NCBI GenBank assembly: GCA_028709565.1
Contig: JAQVWU010000021.1
Span: forward strand, 1-16,676
Origin: Eubacteriales bacterium
GTDB lineage: Bacteria > Bacillota > Clostridia > Oscillospirales > CAG-272
Length of the DNA: 16,676 nt
Direction of reading: 5' to 3'
The notes under the pieces are model-generated. The model was not told where the DNA came from, did no database searches, and saw only the letters and a list, made by a program, of their open reading frames with translations. Positions 16,177 to 16,676 of this stretch are shown here, piece by piece. Position numbers and translations under genes: made by a program. Within the stretch, counting starts at the first letter, position 1; each line of letters starts with the position of its first letter.

Positions 16177-16206
16177 ATGAAGGAAATCGGCGGATATTTG
16201 GAACTA
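16177..16206 (+). pseudogene. 5' stub of a gene cut by the IS5-family element
   Basis: AGGAG at 16161-16165 precedes ATG 16177 by eleven bases, and the frame begins M-K-E-I-G-G-Y-L-E-L before meeting the apparent IS end at 16207. It then runs through IS sequence to TGA 16225-16227. The ten residues resemble the N-termini (I-G-G-Y-F-E-L-E) I recall for a group of aminotransferase-fold proteins in polysaccharide loci, but this is too short for a firm call. Its position right after rmlB suggests a further dTDP-sugar modifying step that is lost here. Confidence 0.5.
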
Positions 16207-16676
16207 GGGCGTGTTGACACTAATTGAGCCAAATAACAGCAAAACAAAAACAAACAAACCCCAAATAAATAACATCCAGTTTATCGTAACGGGTAAAAAC
16301 CCTACGAAACTCCTTGATTCTGCGGAAAAGACGCTCAACAACATTCCGTCGTTTGTATAATACCTTATCATATTCCCAGGGCTCAATACGGTTGGATTTT
16401 GGCGGCACTACAGGCAAATAACCCAATGATTCCGCCAAATGACGCATCTCATCACCCTCATAGGCCTTATCCATGAGAAGCGGAATTTCATTTTCGATAT
16501 TGCCCATTGATTCAAGGAGCTTTCTTCCTTCCGGAGCGTCATGACATTCACCGCCCGAGAGCGATATCCCTACGACAACCTTATCATCTGCGGATACCAC
16601 ATGAAGCTTGGTGTTCCAACCTCCCCGGTTTTTTCCAATAGACTGTTTCCCTGTTTTTTTAAAGCGCTGTATCCAT
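16207..16676 (-). mobile_element. IS5-family insertion sequence, partial (runs off the right edge)
   Basis: The apparent left terminus is GGGCGTGTTGACACT beginning at about 16207, next to CTA in the interrupted gene. A TA or TNA target duplication, common in this family, is possible but cannot be checked because the other end lies outside the window. The transposase is on the - strand, reading toward rmlB, and stops only 13 bases from the terminus. Confidence 0.75.
16220..16676 (-). CDS. IS5-family transposase, C-terminal part
   Basis: On the - strand the frame is open from the right edge to TAG (16220-16222), giving about 151 residues. Landmarks in order: K-T-G-K-Q-S-I-G-K-N-R-G-G-W-N-T-K-L-H, H-D-A-P-E-G-R-K-L-L, L-L-M-D-K-A-Y-E-G-D-E (second catalytic Asp), V-V-P-P-K-S-N-R, and Y-K-R-R-N-V-V-E-R-L-F-R-R-I-K (catalytic Glu), followed by F-R-R-V-F-T-R-Y-D-K-L-D. 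This is the IS5-type DDE transposase pattern, usually encoded as a short second ORF or the 3' half of one. A GTG at 16600 is in frame but the family homology clearly starts before it, so the gene continues out of the window. The visible part shows no frameshift or stop, so the element may still be active. Confidence 0.9.
   Translation of the reverse strand, partial: WIQRFKKTGKQSIGKNRGGWNTKLHVVSADDKVVVGISLSGGECHDAPEGRKLLESMGNIENEIPLLMDKAYEGDEMRHLAESLGYLPVVPPKSNRIEPWEYDKVLYKRRNVVERLFRRIKEFRRVFTRYDKLDVIYLGFVCFCFAVIWLN

Noticed and set aside
1..16676. CRISPR array, tRNA, rRNA or riboswitch.
   Set aside because: No regularly spaced direct repeats, and no long non-coding stretch: the largest interval without an intact gene is the IS3 remnant region.

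Overview
The window is a cell-surface polysaccharide (capsule, exopolysaccharide or O-antigen-like) biosynthesis locus. All sugar genes lie on the + strand and are tightly packed, with strong purine-rich Shine-Dalgarno sites (for example AGGAGG, GGAGGAG, AAGGAG). The gene set (PglC-type initiating transferase, EpsG-type polymerase, SDG/EDD GT-A transferase, MOP flippase) and the modest GC content fit an anaerobic Bacillota/Clostridia-type host. This is inference: no rRNA or housekeeping marker is present.

Left block (1-5675): the C-terminus of an initiating sugar-1-phosphate transferase, an atypical extended SDR, a GT4 glycosyltransferase, a large nucleotidyltransferase/GHMP-kinase fusion, and a WbpP-type UDP-N-acetylhexosamine C4-epimerase. 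These would supply the lipid-linked first sugar(s) and activated precursors.

Middle block (about 5725-13104): strikingly AT-rich. It holds the serotype-like assembly genes: a GT2, an EpsG-type Wzy polymerase broken by an in-frame TAA, a second GT4, a truncated multi-pass polymerase/ligase-like gene joined to an IS3 transposase remnant, a further GT-A transferase, and a Wzx-type flippase.

Right block (13109-16123): GC-rich again. It holds a DegT/VioA-like sugar aminotransferase, rmlA and rmlB. With no rmlC or rmlD visible, the likely product is a dTDP-amino-dideoxyhexose rather than dTDP-rhamnose. Immediately after, a new gene starts (ATG 16177) but is cut after about ten codons by an IS5-family element that runs off the right edge on the - strand.

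As a pathway: nucleotide sugars come from the fusion enzyme, the epimerase and RmlA/RmlB/aminotransferase. One priming transferase and four glycosyltransferases suggest a repeat unit of about five sugars. The flippase would export it and a polymerase would join the units. Both polymerase-like genes and the last gene are disrupted, so the locus looks partly decayed or phase-altered. I found no CRISPR array, RNA gene or clearly new defence-like system. The most unusual items are the kinase/nucleotidyltransferase fusion and the pattern of three independent gene disruptions.
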